Below, piece after piece: positions 22,572-32,908 of a stretch of DNA of 64,000 nucleotides (position 1 is the first letter of the stretch; each line of letters begins with the position of its first letter). Under the pieces are notes generated by a model that was given only the letters and a program-made list of their open reading frames with translations, had not been told where the DNA came from and ran no database searches. This DNA comes from Uloborus plumipes. Its lineage: Eukaryota > Arthropoda > Arachnida > Araneae > Uloboridae. The DNA lies in contig JAXGGA010002389.1 of the NCBI GenBank assembly GCA_038373865.1, positions 1 through 64,000 on the forward strand, in the 5' to 3' direction. A program made the position numbers and the translations under genes.

Positions 22572-23659
22572 CAGTGGTTCTCAACCTTTTTACAGCTACC
22601 GCCCCCTTTAAGACTGAAAATGTTATCAACGCCCCCTTTGCGGATGGGCGTGAAACTGGAAGGTGAAGCAGTTTTTTTTTTGGCCATTTTAACTCCATAA
22701 TTTTGTCCGGTAGACAGATAGTTCGAAAATTAATATACGGTAAAAAAAACTTATACTCCGAATTTGAACTAAAAACCTGAATTTAAACTATGTTTGTCAG
22801 TGTTGAGGGAATGGTTAAGGTTTGGGAGTTTTCTCCAGAATTTTTTTCACATTGCACTCTGAAAAAAAAACTTTCCCTTGGTGTTGTTAGGACGATGCTC
22901 AAACACAAAAAGTCGGTCAAGTCTGGTGACTCTCTTCTAGAAATTTTAAGCAACTGACTTCCTAAAAACCCAATTTTAGGCTCTGTTTGGTCATGATTGG
23001 AGAAAGAGTAGGAAAGTAGTTCGAGATTCCCTTCCGTACTATTAGACTGTCTTTTAGAATGAAGATTTCCCTAGCTCTTCAACAGAAAAGCGAAATTTTA
23101 AGCTATGTGTGGTTGTGTTTGAGAAAGAGATAGGTGGTTCTGGAACTTTAACGCCGGAAGTTTTTTAAAAGTTGAAGTATTCAAAACGCAGCTTTAAGCT
23201 TTTTTTTTTGGCTATCTAAGTTAGGTGATCAGGGACGGGTGAGGGATTTAGGACAAATCTTGGAACAATTTTCAAATTGACATCATTAAAACACAACTTT
23301 AAGCTGTTTTAGATAGTTACGCTATGAAAGTGAGGACACACCTCCAAAAACGTTTTTGAAATTTAAGTGATATTGGCGAATTTTGGGCTATCTTTGGTGA
23401 CGTTAGAAAAAGCATCAGAGTTCAGAAGATATCCCCAAAATATACATTTATGAACTATCCTTACCGATCTATGAGAAAAAGGTTTTTTACCGCCCCCGTT
23501 CAAACATGTAATCTCAAGCCAATTTCAAAATATACCCACCGCCCCCTTACCGCCCAAAATATGTCCACCGCCCCGATACCGCCCAAAACATGTTCACCAC
23601 CCCTCAAGATCTTTCCACCGCCCACCTGGGGGCGGTATTGCCCCCGTTGAAAACCACTG
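22572..23659 (+). mobile_element. 1088-bp hAT MITE nested in the foldback
   Basis: It begins CAGTGGTTCTCAACC and ends GTTGAAAACCACTG, hAT-type TIRs. It is flanked by GTTTACAG (22564-22571) and GTTTACAC (23660-23667), an 8-bp duplication with one mismatch. The interior is a run of diverged ~110-120-bp repeats (landmark AACTTTAAGCTGT or AATTTTAAGCTATGTGTGG), and the right end holds a CCGCCCAAAATATGTCCA-like tandem. No transposase. Confidence 0.85.
23500..23640 (+). repeat. ACCGCCC tandem motif in the hAT MITE end
   Basis: ACCGCCCCCGTTCAAACATG, ACCGCCCCCTTACCGCCC, ACCGCCCAAAACATGTTCAC and similar units repeat toward the right terminus, and GGGCGG/CCGCCC dyads also occur just inside the left terminus. 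They are likely subterminal protein-binding repeats. Confidence 0.6.
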
Positions 23660-24558
23660 GTTTACACCATTGTAGTGCATAAAACATATGGGTAAGTTCA
23701 AGAACGGTAGTTCATTTTACGGTAGTACTAGTACTACTGTCGATTATTTTTTAAAAACAGATGTAATTAAGAGTGCATTGTTAACTTATATATTTCAGCA
23801 TTATTTAACTTTGTAAGTTAAGATAATTTTAAGCCTTAGTTGCAAATTTAGCATTACACGAATGAAGAAAAAAAGGTAGCGTTTTTGTTGAAATTCGCAG
23901 CTCTATAACTCAAAACGCAGTTGAGTCTCAGTCATAATTTTTTTGTGAGATATTCTTATTAGTATTAAGAACATTTTATACAATTTTCATTTTTTTCATT
24001 CAGTCCCTTTTCAGATATTGACCTACGAAAATTGGCATTTTCGCGTTTTCCGCCATTTTTGAAGACCCGTAGAAAAAAAAGGAGTTCATTCTAAAGACTA
24101 AAACTTATGCTGCTGGTAGTATTATGAGTACTCAAATACAGACATAAAATAGTATTGCTGAGTCTCCCTTCCTTCATAAAAATTTATGGTCTTAAAAATT
24201 ACCAATTTCTACGTTTTTTCCTAGTTTTTCGAGAAAGATTTTGACCAACTTTCTTACATGATAGGGCAATTTAAAGAAGGTGTATTTAAAGGTAATTTTA
24301 TGCTAAATACACTGGTTTTTAAATTGTTTTGATATCTTTAAAAACGACTTGGCAATGAAATTTTTCGCAAACCCTGTTTTTCTATCAAATTTGTTAAATC
24401 GCCATTTTGAAATGGCTGCCAAATAAAAAATATAGCATGTAAATTTTTTTCAATTGCAGTTTTGTTCATGTCTACCCATAGGTAATCCATGATAAAAGAA
24501 TCAGGAAAATTAAAAATGTTGAGCAACACTGACTGGGTGATTTGAAATGGATTGACCC
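23660..24558 (-). repeat. right arm of the foldback element
   Basis: Inverse of 21076-21977. Its outer end GGATTGACCC abuts AGTT. A short segment present in the left arm just inside the end (AATATGAATAAAATT) is replaced here. Confidence 0.9.
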
Positions 24559-24679
24559 AGTTCCAATGCTGTGAAACAATTAAAGTTTTTCATAGATATG
24601 TACTAGACATGATTAATTATGGTCGGATATGTAATTTATATAAATTAATAAACACATAATATTTAAGGAATCAATCCCG

Positions 24680-24815
24680 TCATTTCAAATTTCTTGGGGG
24701 GGGGGGCAAATGGTGTATACATAAAAATTTCATCAAAAAATATCGGAAATCATGCCCAGTTTCATCTAAATACATCGATTTCCCAAAGTCAGGGGGCAGT
24801 GCAGTTGAACATGTA
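24680..24815 (-). mobile_element. truncated relative of the 829-1000 hAT MITE
   Basis: CCCGTCATTTCAAATTTC, a long G-run, TTTCATC, CATGCCCA and AAATACATCGATTTC follow the same order as the minus strand of the 829-1000 element. Terminal CAG and a clear duplication are lost. Confidence 0.6.
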
Positions 24816-24880
24816 GGCTTAAATTTTATGAAAAAAGTTGCTTACCGATAACGAACTAACCCATACTGTTAAATACCCTA

Positions 24881-24951
24881 CCCAAGTAGCACACTTCGTT
24901 TTTTAAAGGTTGTAAAATGGTTATTAACGTTGTAACGTTGTGGTACCTGGG
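24881..24951. mobile_element. 71-bp TA-flanked mini-MITE
   Basis: CCCAAGTAGCAC at the left and GTGGTACCTGGG at the right are inverted with two mismatches, and both are flanked by TA. Very short, so some chance remains that this is fortuitous. Confidence 0.5.
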
Positions 24952-24987
24952 TAACTATGATTTAAAAGTACATAGTACGAATAAGTA

Positions 24988-25036
24988 CACTGCTCGACAT
25001 TGAAAATGCAACACCAAGAAGGAGTGGTCAGAAATT
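24988..25036 (+). repeat. Tc1 left TIR, 49 bp
   Basis: Identical to the inverse of 26359-26407. The first mismatch comes at position 50. Only this simple TIR is present, without the long inverted repeats seen in IR/DR-type Tc1 elements. Confidence 0.95.
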
Positions 25037-25132
25037 GATGAAATTTGGTAAGAAGACAGAGACAGCATGGAACAATAAGTGATATTTATTTTAAAATAAA
25101 TAAGCAAAATTTAGAGCGAGGACGGCGTCGGC

Positions 25133-26164
25133 TCAGTAAGAAGTAGGACCACCGCGGACAGCGATGCACGAAGAAACACGTCTAGGCATGGAGTCAATAA
25201 GCCTGCGGATGGTGTCCTGAGGGATGGCACTCCATTCCCTTTCAACCATTTGCCACAGTTCGTCCTCTGAACGAGGCAGTGACAGGTTCTGCAAACGGCA
25301 TCCAATCACGTCCCACACATGTTCGATTGGTGACAAGTCAGGAGAGTATGGTGGCCAGGAAAGCATCTGTACACCTTGTAGAGCATGTTGGCTGATTCGA
25401 GCACTGTGAGGCCGGGCGTTATCCTGTTGAAAAATTGCATTTGGCAGACCCTGAAGGTAGGGGATTGCCACCGGCCGCAGTACATTATCTACATATCGTT
25501 GGGCCATCATAGTGCCCCGAATACGAACTAGAGGTGATACGGAATTGTATGCAATAGCGCCCCAAACCATTATGCCACGTTGTCGCGCTGTGGGGCGTTC
25601 CACAGTTACTGCCGGATTCGATCTTTCTCCACGTCGACGCCACACACGTATGCGATGACTATCGCTGGACAAACAGAAGCGGGATTCATCTGAGAACACT
25701 ACGGTTTGCCATTCTGCCATCCACGTCGCTCTGGTCCGGCACCATTCCAAACGTTGGAGTCTGTCCTGTGAGGTCAATGGCAGTCTTCTTAGCGGGCGCC
25801 GTGATTGCAGGCCACGTGCAACCAGTCGACGGGAAATGGTTCTGGTCGACACAGGAACATCCAGGGTACCTTGCACGTGCTGCAGAATCGACGTACAAGT
25901 GACTTGCGGGTCCGCCACAGCTTGTCGGTGAATCCGTCGATCCAAGCGGTCTGACGTCACTCTGGCTGCACCTGCACCCCTCAATGTGGCTACATTTCCT
26001 CTTTCCAACCATCTCCGACACAGCCGATGCACAGTGCTTGTATCCATGTGGGTATCAGCTGCAATTTGACGTATGGACCAACCTCCCCTTCTCAGTCCGA
26101 TCACCATACCCCTTGTAAAGTCGTCTATATGCTGGAAGTGTCCTTGTTGAGGACGGCGTGGCAT
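25133..26164 (-). CDS. Tc1/mariner-superfamily transposase, 343 aa, intact
   Basis: The product cuts and pastes the surrounding element at TA sites in the nucleus by DDE-type, Mg-dependent DNA cleavage and strand transfer. The frame is open from ATG (26164) to TGA with no break. The N-terminal half is a bipartite paired-like DNA-binding region: a first helix-turn-helix at about residues 14-58 (WSIRQIAADTHMDTSTVHRL), a basic GRPR-like linker around 61-70, and a second helix-turn-helix at about 70-125. The catalytic core shows D159 in VVFSDESRF, D248 in FQQDNARPH and E281 in SPDLSPIEHVWD. The D248-E281 interval is 32 residues, where Tc1 itself has 34, because two residues are missing before MLSWPPYSPD. 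Length matches the family. The first ATG is chosen because it opens a normal transposase N terminus and lies about 195 bp inside the TIR. Confidence 0.95.
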   Translation of the reverse strand: MPRRPQQGHFQHIDDFTRGMVIGLRRGGWSIRQIAADTHMDTSTVHRLCRRWLERGNVATLRGAGAARVTSDRLDRRIHRQAVADPQVTCTSILQHVQGTLDVPVSTRTISRRLVARGLQSRRPLRRLPLTSQDRLQRLEWCRTRATWMAEWQTVVFSDESRFCLSSDSHRIRVWRRRGERSNPAVTVERPTARQRGIMVWGAIAYNSVSPLVRIRGTMMAQRYVDNVLRPVAIPYLQGLPNAIFQQDNARPHSARISQHALQGVQMLSWPPYSPDLSPIEHVWDVIGCRLQNLSLPRSEDELWQMVEREWSAIPQDTIRRLIDSMPRRVSSCIAVRGGPTSY

Positions 26165-26358
26165 TTCCTCCTATCACACGTATCCTTCGAGACAAAAACC
26201 AAATTTCTCCGATAATTAGTCTGGCAGAAAAACCAACATGAACATAGCCCACTTTTTAACTTCATTCTCTTATACCTTACTTCACGTGCGTCGGAGAGCT
26301 GCGCATTTCATATCATTTGCATAACTCAGTGACGTGCGTCTACGGTAAAATTTGCATG

Positions 26359-26407
26359 AATTTCTGACCACTCCTTCTTGGTGTTGCATTTTCAATGTCG
26401 AGCAGTG
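26359..26407 (-). repeat. Tc1 right TIR, 49 bp
   Basis: Inverse of the left TIR, ending CAATGTCGAGCAGTG before the TA. Confidence 0.95.
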
Positions 26408-26409
26408 TA

Positions 26410-27303
26410 CATGGTGACTCACAGTGTTTATAAAACATTCCATAACGCGCTTTTATACTATTGGAAATTTATTTTGCTCTTTTTAAACGTGTATATATCA
26501 GAGAATAAGTTACAGTCTTTCCAATTTCAGAAATAAAAATTACAGTTTGCTCAAGCTCTTGGTTAGAAAGTATATTCCGTATTTTGGTGAAAATTTCTTT
26601 TTTCTAAAAGCTTTGTTCTAGTCGATAGACGCAATATACACTTTATATATTAGCTTAGTAAAACAGTGCTACTAGTATTGATCCATTTCTCTTATCTCTT
26701 AGCTATAAACCAGTTTTGTTTCTTGTTTTTTTTAAAAAAAACTAAAGGTCATAGAAAGAAATAAAGCATATAAAGTCCTCGAAAACTCTTTATAAAGAGC
26801 ATTAAACTGTCGATTCAATAAGTAATGATGATCGGAATGATGATAAGTGTTTGCAAAAGGTACAAAACAACCCCAATTTATATATAACGATAAGGAATCG
26901 TTACATTTCCGCACATAAATCATTTCGGTATCTATTCGAATATTTTTAGTAATCATTTTCTGTTGTGAATTTCTTTTTCTCATGATAAATCTTCCACTCG
27001 TGATTAACTTATGCAAAAACAGCAGGGTTATTTCGAATTTTGTTACTTTCTCGACCGAATTGATAGGAAATTCATTACTTTACATCGTTTTACTTATAGT
27101 TTCACTTTTACAAACTATCCTTATCTTCCCAGAATATGCAAAACCGACGAGCATTTGTCTACATGTAACTATTACTTTTTTTCAATCGTGGAATTTTCCT
27201 GAATTAAAAATTAAAGTTCTGATCAATATAGTACAGTGTTCTTATAGAAATTCAGAAAAAACAGAATTGGACTGATGGATAAATACAGTGATTTTCATGT
27301 TAG
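26410..27303. other. AT-rich spacer, no gene seen
   Basis: Several overlapping 60-100-codon ORFs occur on both strands, but their translations lack recognisable motifs and disagree in frame. I treat them as chance. Confidence 0.5.
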
Positions 27304-28438
27304 AACAAGAAGTTCTGTCAAGAACTAAACGAGCCTACTTTCCCGTACATCGACATCGGCATTCTAGCATCTGATCATTATTCTCTTGATTATCTAAGAC
27401 TAAAAATTATGTCAAACATACCTTTTTAGCACTTGAAGCTGATTTCTAAAAGCAAAATATACCTCTCTCATCAGATGAAATAGACACATAAAAAGTAAAT
27501 AAATGAATAAATAAAGTTTTGTCGCACCTTTTAAAGAATGTAACTGTTACAGTTCTTCCGTAGAAAAATTCCTCAATTGTTTTCAAAAAAAAATTAAAAG
27601 TACAAAGTACATCAAAACACATTTTATCAAAGAAAGAAAAAAAAAACTCGTCCGTTAATAAAATGTCTCGAATTTCACTTTTAATCCGTTGCCAGTTGTT
27701 AAATATAAATAAAGAATAAAATGCCCTAGTGAATGAAACATTTTTGTTACAAAAAAAAAATCGTCTGCCAAAAATAATAATAATAATAATAATAAATTCA
27801 ATAAAACAAATGAATAAATAAACAAAAAATCGTCTGCACAGTCAGTCATTTTTTTTCGGACTGTTTACTCAAAAGTTATTAGGGGTGACAGCTTGCTTGA
27901 GCGGTTCAATGTTGAACGAAAAATTGTTCAAATCGGAAATGTAAATACGGGAATGAAGTATCCTTGAAAAGTTCTTTCCAACAAAAAAAAAGTTTGTTCA
28001 AATCGGACTGTTCATTAAAAAGTTAGTATCGCGGGACCGGTTATTTGAACGGCTCAAAGTTGAACCAAAAATTGTTCAAATCAAAAAATCAAATATGGGA
28101 ATGAGCTGTACTCGCCGAGATCTTTCCAACAAAAAAAAGTTTGTCCAAATCGGAATGTTCATTCAAAAGTTATTAGGGGGGGACAGACAGACCGACAGAC
28201 CGACCGACAGACCGACACACAAATTCCCCATCTCAATACCCTACTTTCAAATTTTTAATTTTTCGATATTCATTTTACCTCTTTATTTTTTTAACTTGGC
28301 GATATTTTTTGGACTTGGCGATATTTTTTTTAACTTGGCGATATTTTTTGGACTTGGCGATATTTTTTCGATGCATTAAGCTACTTTTAATACTTTTTTC
28401 GTCTTTCTTTTATTTTTAACGGGAAAGTAGGCTAAAAA
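27304..28438 (+). mobile_element. AGCCTACTTTCCCG family element, short copy
   Basis: Same termini and internal order as 15865-17925. AGCCTACTTTCCCGT begins at 27332 and CGGGAAAGTAGGCT ends at 28433. The 5' 540 bp is highly similar to the long copy. The minisatellite is reduced to a B and a C unit (about 27858-28175), explaining the ~0.9-kb length difference. Confidence 0.85.
28293..28369 (+). repeat. ~20-bp tandem: RACTTGGCGATATTTTTT x4
   Basis: Four units alternating AACTTGGCG and GGACTTGGCG, as in the long copy. Confidence 0.85.
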
Positions 28439-28804
28439 ACGTAGTAAAATAACTTTAATAAAACTAACTAAGAGATACGCATTGTTCCCACCACGGGTAC
28501 ATTAAGCAAGGACTCTGGGCACTAAAACTTGGTTGGCACCAAATTTGGAGCTATTGTTTAAAAATGGACTATTTTTATTTTGCAAATGTAATCAAGATGC
28601 AAAGATTAGATCTCGAAAGAGGATTTCTCCTTAAAATTTTAATTTCTCTCAACTCCCAAAACCATTCACACTGGCTCAATACTATATTTACTTCTATTGA
28701 ATTTAATTCTAATACCCCACAAAGGGAAATTAGCAGTGATTTTGATATTTACGTCTCATTGTAACCAGGAATCAATTGGTCCCACTTTATATTTTGTATT
28801 CATT
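28439..28804. other. short spacer, no gene seen
   Basis: Contains one 66-codon ORF without recognisable motif. Confidence 0.5.
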
Positions 28805-28811
28805 CTCTATA

Positions 28812-29074
28812 TTGCTGGCCACCTTGCCTAGGCGTCAGAGAAGTTTAACTGCGGATGGGGATGTTCTGGATTCGAGTTCCGGCTTGGACATGGATGTACT
28901 TTCTCACTCCTGTCCTTGTCTTTATGTGTGTGAAAGTGTTGTTGTGCTGTCAATGATTGCCTAACATTTAAACGGGTACTTATGGCATATATGTATAGTA
29001 AAAGTCGGACTTCACACCAAATTACAGTAGAGTTGGAGAAGTGAAACCGCGCCCCCTAAATCGCCAACAACAAC
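28812..29074 (+). mobile_element. tRNA-derived SINE with (AAC)n tail
   Basis: The head CTGGCCACCTTGCCTAGGCG is followed by GGATTCGAGTTCC, giving a pol III A box and B box in tRNA-like spacing. A ~150-bp body ends GAAGTGAAACCGCGCCCCC and CGCCAACAACAACA, an AAC-type tail. The head matches the minus-strand SINE at 20100-20357 (GGCCACCTTGYCTAG), but the bodies differ. Confidence 0.75.
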
Positions 29075-29075
29075 A

Positions 29076-30244
29076 TCGTCTATATCACTTCTGATTATAA
29101 AAATGCAAGTATGTCTTAAAATATATGACATACCTGTATTTTTATGTCATAAGCAGATTATTATGCTATAAAACTTAACTTGATTGAGGTAAAACGAGTG
29201 GTTGTTCTTTTTTTTTTCATTCAACATAGCTACACATTAAAACTCTTTCACATCTAAGTAAAACACAGCAAATTTCATTAAAATTATGACGCAATACCAT
29301 AAAATTAAAAAATAAATAAACAAGTTTTGAAGCATTCATCTGTAAGTGAAAATGAGTAGCAGATAATTTCAAAAGGAGAAACATGATTAGTACAAACAGA
29401 GCAGACAAGTTTAGATTCTGAAAAATTCTGTCACGCTGGATAAAATGCCAGCATCAATCTGATACTCAAATATCCTTTCGCACAGTTGTCTGAAAAATAT
29501 TGGCGAAGTTGATTAATTTGGAAAATGTAAACATAGTCAAAATGAGTTATTGTTACGATGAGTGTAAATTTAATTTATCTCTTCAAGTACGATGCATACA
29601 TTAGTTCTGTTTGTTTCCACATAGCAAACACAAAGACCCAGTTTTGATTACGTATTTTGTAGCTTTTCTCACAATGGCTTTCGTTTAGAATAAAAATTTG
29701 AATTCATGGACACGTACTAGTTAGAGGATATTATTTTGCTAAAGCTCCCGAATGTAATTTTTACGCTTGATTTTTCAGCTAGAAATGAACTGATGTAACC
29801 GGTTTTAGCGGGAATTTCAAATGTTGCGGGAAATGTTGCAAGAAGTAATAAAGAAACATCTTAACACTAGAAAGATTTCCTATTACCATTTTCTATGTCT
29901 GCAAATACTGATGGGCCAGTGTTTCACCTTACGATTTTTAACACAAATTCTCCGAAAATTTTTCCAGAGCATAATCACATATGGCCCACGTATGCAGTCT
30001 AATGATAAAACAAAATCGTATGCTTACTTTTGGGAAAATTAAAAGTGGTAAATTTATTTCTCTTTCAAAGCGTAATTCCTGAATTTCGACTGATAGTTTT
30101 TCAGGATGGAGGACTGATAGATGTTCAGGGCCGTAACCAGATCTTAGTTTCGAGGAGGGTTTTCCCAAACCTATTTCTCCTAAAATCTATAAAGTCAATA
30201 AATTTGATTTCATGTTCTATATTCTGTTGATTTTTGTCACTATA
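29076..30244. other. AT-rich intergenic DNA
   Basis: No gene recognised. ORFs of 60-76 codons near 29821-30230 overlap on both strands without a consistent coding frame. Confidence 0.5.
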
Positions 30245-30608
30245 TAGGGGAGAGGGGGGCACATGTAAACAGGGGCACATGTGAACAAACGATATTTTAC
30301 CCAGTTAACGTGAAGAGAAAAATCTGAAAAAAATTTATGTAGATGGCAGCAGGAGTACTATATCCTGCCTGAAATTTCAAAGATCTAAACCATTTTGTTG
30401 TTTAGTTATCATAAGATCTTCTGTTTGGAAGGTGCTGATAAACTTTTCTGTTCCAGTTCTCGGAGTAAAAACACATCCGAAACTGTTTTTTTTTGCGATT
30501 TGAACTTTATTTATCTTACAGTGGGATTAATAAGGTAAGTTTTTATGCACTATTTAAAAAAAATTGAAACAAATAGTTTTTTATCAAATTAGGCCTAAGT
30601 TGCGATAA

Positions 30609-30665
30609 GGGGCACATGTGAACACATTATGTAGGGGCAGATGTGAACAGTTCACATGTGCCCCA
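30609..30665. repeat. subterminal iterons GGGGCACATGTGAACA
   Basis: Two direct copies (the second GGGGCAGATGTGAACA) are followed at once by the inverse TTCACATGTGCCCC. Together with terminal copies they are candidate transposase-binding sites. Confidence 0.75.
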
Positions 30666-30868
30666 TAAGTTATTTAGTTATTTTAGTTTCAAAAATTGTT
30701 GATTTTTTTTAAAATTAAATAGTCTAACAAAGAAATATTGATAATTAAAAGTTTCAATATTCAAAATTTACAGGTTGTATCAGCCGTATTTGGTAATAGA
30801 TTTATTTTTTAGGAAAAAAAAAATATTTTTTAGTACATGTACACTGTTTTTTAGGATTCCAATAAACA

Positions 30869-32829
30869 ATGGTGAGAACATACAAAAGAAAGACCGGCAG
30901 GGCTATGATATCAGAAAAAGATGTTGAAGATGCTGTACAAGCTGTCATGAAGGATAATATGTCAATTAGGAATGCGGCTGAGAGTTTTGGTTTGAAACCT
31001 ACTATGCTTTTTAAAAGAGTCTGTCATTATCGAAGAAATTGTAACAAAGTCGGTCCACTTGGAATGCCAGATATATTTTCAAACAAGTATGCAAGTAGAC
31101 AAATCTTTACTGTTGAACAAGAAACACTACTGGAAAAACATCTCATGAAAAGTTCAAAATTAAAATATGGTCTAACATATAAAGCAGCAAGGGAAATGGC
31201 ATATAGCTATGCCAAGAGTTTGGGCAGACGTGTTCCTGAATCTTGGGAAAGAGAAAATACTGCAGGTTTAGATTGGATAAAAGGATTTATGAAACGACAC
31301 TCTACACTGTCATTAAGGAAACCTGAAAACACTAGTCTGAATCGGGCCTTAGGATTTAACAAGGCAAGTGTTCAAGATTTTTTTGAAAACTATGAGTCTC
31401 TACTGAAAAAGTTCAATTTTTCTGCTTCCGCGATATATAACTGATGAAACGGGAATCACGACTGTGTTGGAGGCTCCAAGAGTTATCGCAATGTGTGGAG
31501 ATAAACAAGTTGGACAAAATGTATCAGGTGAGAGAGGTGAACTTGTAACATTTTGTGGCATAGTAAATGCAATGGAAAACACTGTACCTCCTGTTTTTGT
31601 ATTCCCAAGAAAAAGATACAAAGATATTTTTTTTAAATGGTGCTCCATCAGAAAGTTTAGGGTTAGCATACCCAAGTGGATGGATGACAGCGGATAACTT
31701 CCTAGAAGTTGTTAAACACTTCCAAAAGTACTCCCGCTGTACCACAGCAAATCCTGTTTTGCTTCTACTAGATAATCATGAGAGTCACATCAGTTTGGAC
31801 ATCATATTATTTTGCCGTGAGAATGGAATAGTACTCCTTACATTCCCCCCTCATTGTTCACATCGCCTACAGCCTTTAGATGTAAGTGTTTATGGTCCCT
31901 TCAAATCTGCTTTGAAAACTTCCTTCAATGACTGGTTGACATTACATCCAGGAAAAAGAATAACTATATATGAGATTGGACAATGTTCTTCCCCAGCTTT
32001 CACAGCAGCCTTTACATCAAAAAACATTAAGTCAGGTTTCTCTAAGCCAGGAATTTGGCCATTATCTCGGCTTGATTTTACTGATGATGATTTCATTGCA
32101 ACTCAAATAACAAGTTCAATGCCAGTTAATCCTGAGGAGGGCTCCACAAGCTGCAATGCACATGCCATTCGGGATGATCAAGTAAATATTGGTGCAAGCA
32201 CGAGTACTTCTTTTGCCTTAAGTCCCACCCCAGAATGCGTAAGACCATTCCCTAGAATAGCGTTTCAAGATTCTACTCTGGGGAAAAGAAAGAAGCGTCA
32301 AAAAGGGAAATCAAGAATTTTGACTGACACCCCTGAAAAAGACATTGTTGTCAAAGCTATGGAAGAAAAGGCAGAGAAGAAGAGGATAAAATCTGCAAGA
32401 GTTGCAAAGAAAAGAAAGTTGGAACTTGCCAAACTGTAGAAAACAGAGCAGTCAAAAGTTGTATTAAGTGACACTGAGTCCGACATTAGTTTTGAAGACA
32501 GCAACTATCAAAAAATGTGTGCTGAAGTCAACTTTTCACCAGAAAATTTAGCTGTGAATGACTTTGTCCTCGTAGAATTCACTACAAAGAAGACAAAAAT
32601 TCACTATGTTGGCCGTATTGAGAAAATGGAGAGTGATGAAGCATATGTGAAGTTCATGAGGAAGCAGAAGAATGAAACTTTCATGTTTCCAAAAACAGAT
32701 GATACATCGATGGTAAACACTGATGATATTCTGCTAAAACTACCACCACCTACAATTTTAGGTGGCACATGTCGAGCTGCATCTTCTGTTTCTTTTTCTG
32801 TAAAACTTGAAGGCTACAACGTTCGTTGA
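30869..32829 (+). pseudogene. pogo/Tigger (CENP-B-like) transposase, two frameshifts and one stop
   Basis: A DDE-superfamily transposase of pogo type, read in three frames. Piece 1 (30869-31444) has a psq-type helix-turn-helix (about residues 9-57, with SIRNAAESFGLKPTMLFKRV) and a Tc5/CENP-B-type DNA-binding region (about 85-165, including LDWIKGFMKRHSTLSLRKPE). Piece 2, in another frame, begins at the catalytic DETG (Asp codon 31443-31445) and runs into FVFPRKRYKD. Piece 3 (from about 31615) has the second Asp in LLLDNHESH (31771) and the third in HRLQPLD (31879), spacing DD35D, then a Lys-rich tail. A TAG at 32437 separates the final segment (to 32829), a small beta-rich domain with FVLVEFTTKKTKIHYVGRI. 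The second shift lies at a T-run near 31629. A poly(A) signal AATAAA follows at 32896. It is dead as it stands. Confidence 0.9.
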
Positions 32830-32895
32830 ATTGAGTTAATTAATTATGCTGAATGCCTACCATGATATTTTCATTGTAAGTGTTTGTTAATGTGT

Positions 32896-32901
32896 AATAA
32901 A
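32896..32901 (+). promoter_or_regulatory. poly(A) signal of the pogo-like transposase
   Basis: AATAAA about 67 bp after the terminal TGA. The nested element inserted at the TA eight bases further on. Confidence 0.55.
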
Positions 32902-32908
32902 CAGTATA

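Larger units (their letters stand above)
21076..24558. mobile_element. 3.48-kb foldback element with ~0.9-kb inverted arms
   Basis: It starts GGGTCAATCCATTTCAAATC and ends with the inverse. Both sides are flanked by AGTT (21072-21075, 24559-24562), a plausible 4-bp duplication. The arms (21076-21977 and 23660-24558) are nearly identical in inverted orientation. The loop carried an exon-like minus-strand ORF and was later split by a 1088-bp hAT MITE exactly at the loop/right-arm junction. Before that insertion the layout would have been about 902 bp arm, 586 bp loop, 899 bp arm. The superfamily is undetermined, and Polinton-like ends (AG start, 6-bp duplication) do not fit. Confidence 0.85.
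24988..26407 (-). mobile_element. apparently intact Tc1-like transposon, 1420 bp
   Basis: Perfect 49-bp terminal inverted repeats (24988-25036 and 26359-26407) start CACTGCTCGACATTGAAAAT and are flanked by TA on each side (24986-24987, 26408-26409), the Tc1/mariner target duplication. The single uninterrupted transposase gene runs on the minus strand and fills most of the interior. The element is clearly more GC-rich than its surroundings. Perfect TIRs plus an intact ORF suggest a recent arrival, possibly by horizontal transfer, which is inference. Confidence 0.95.
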
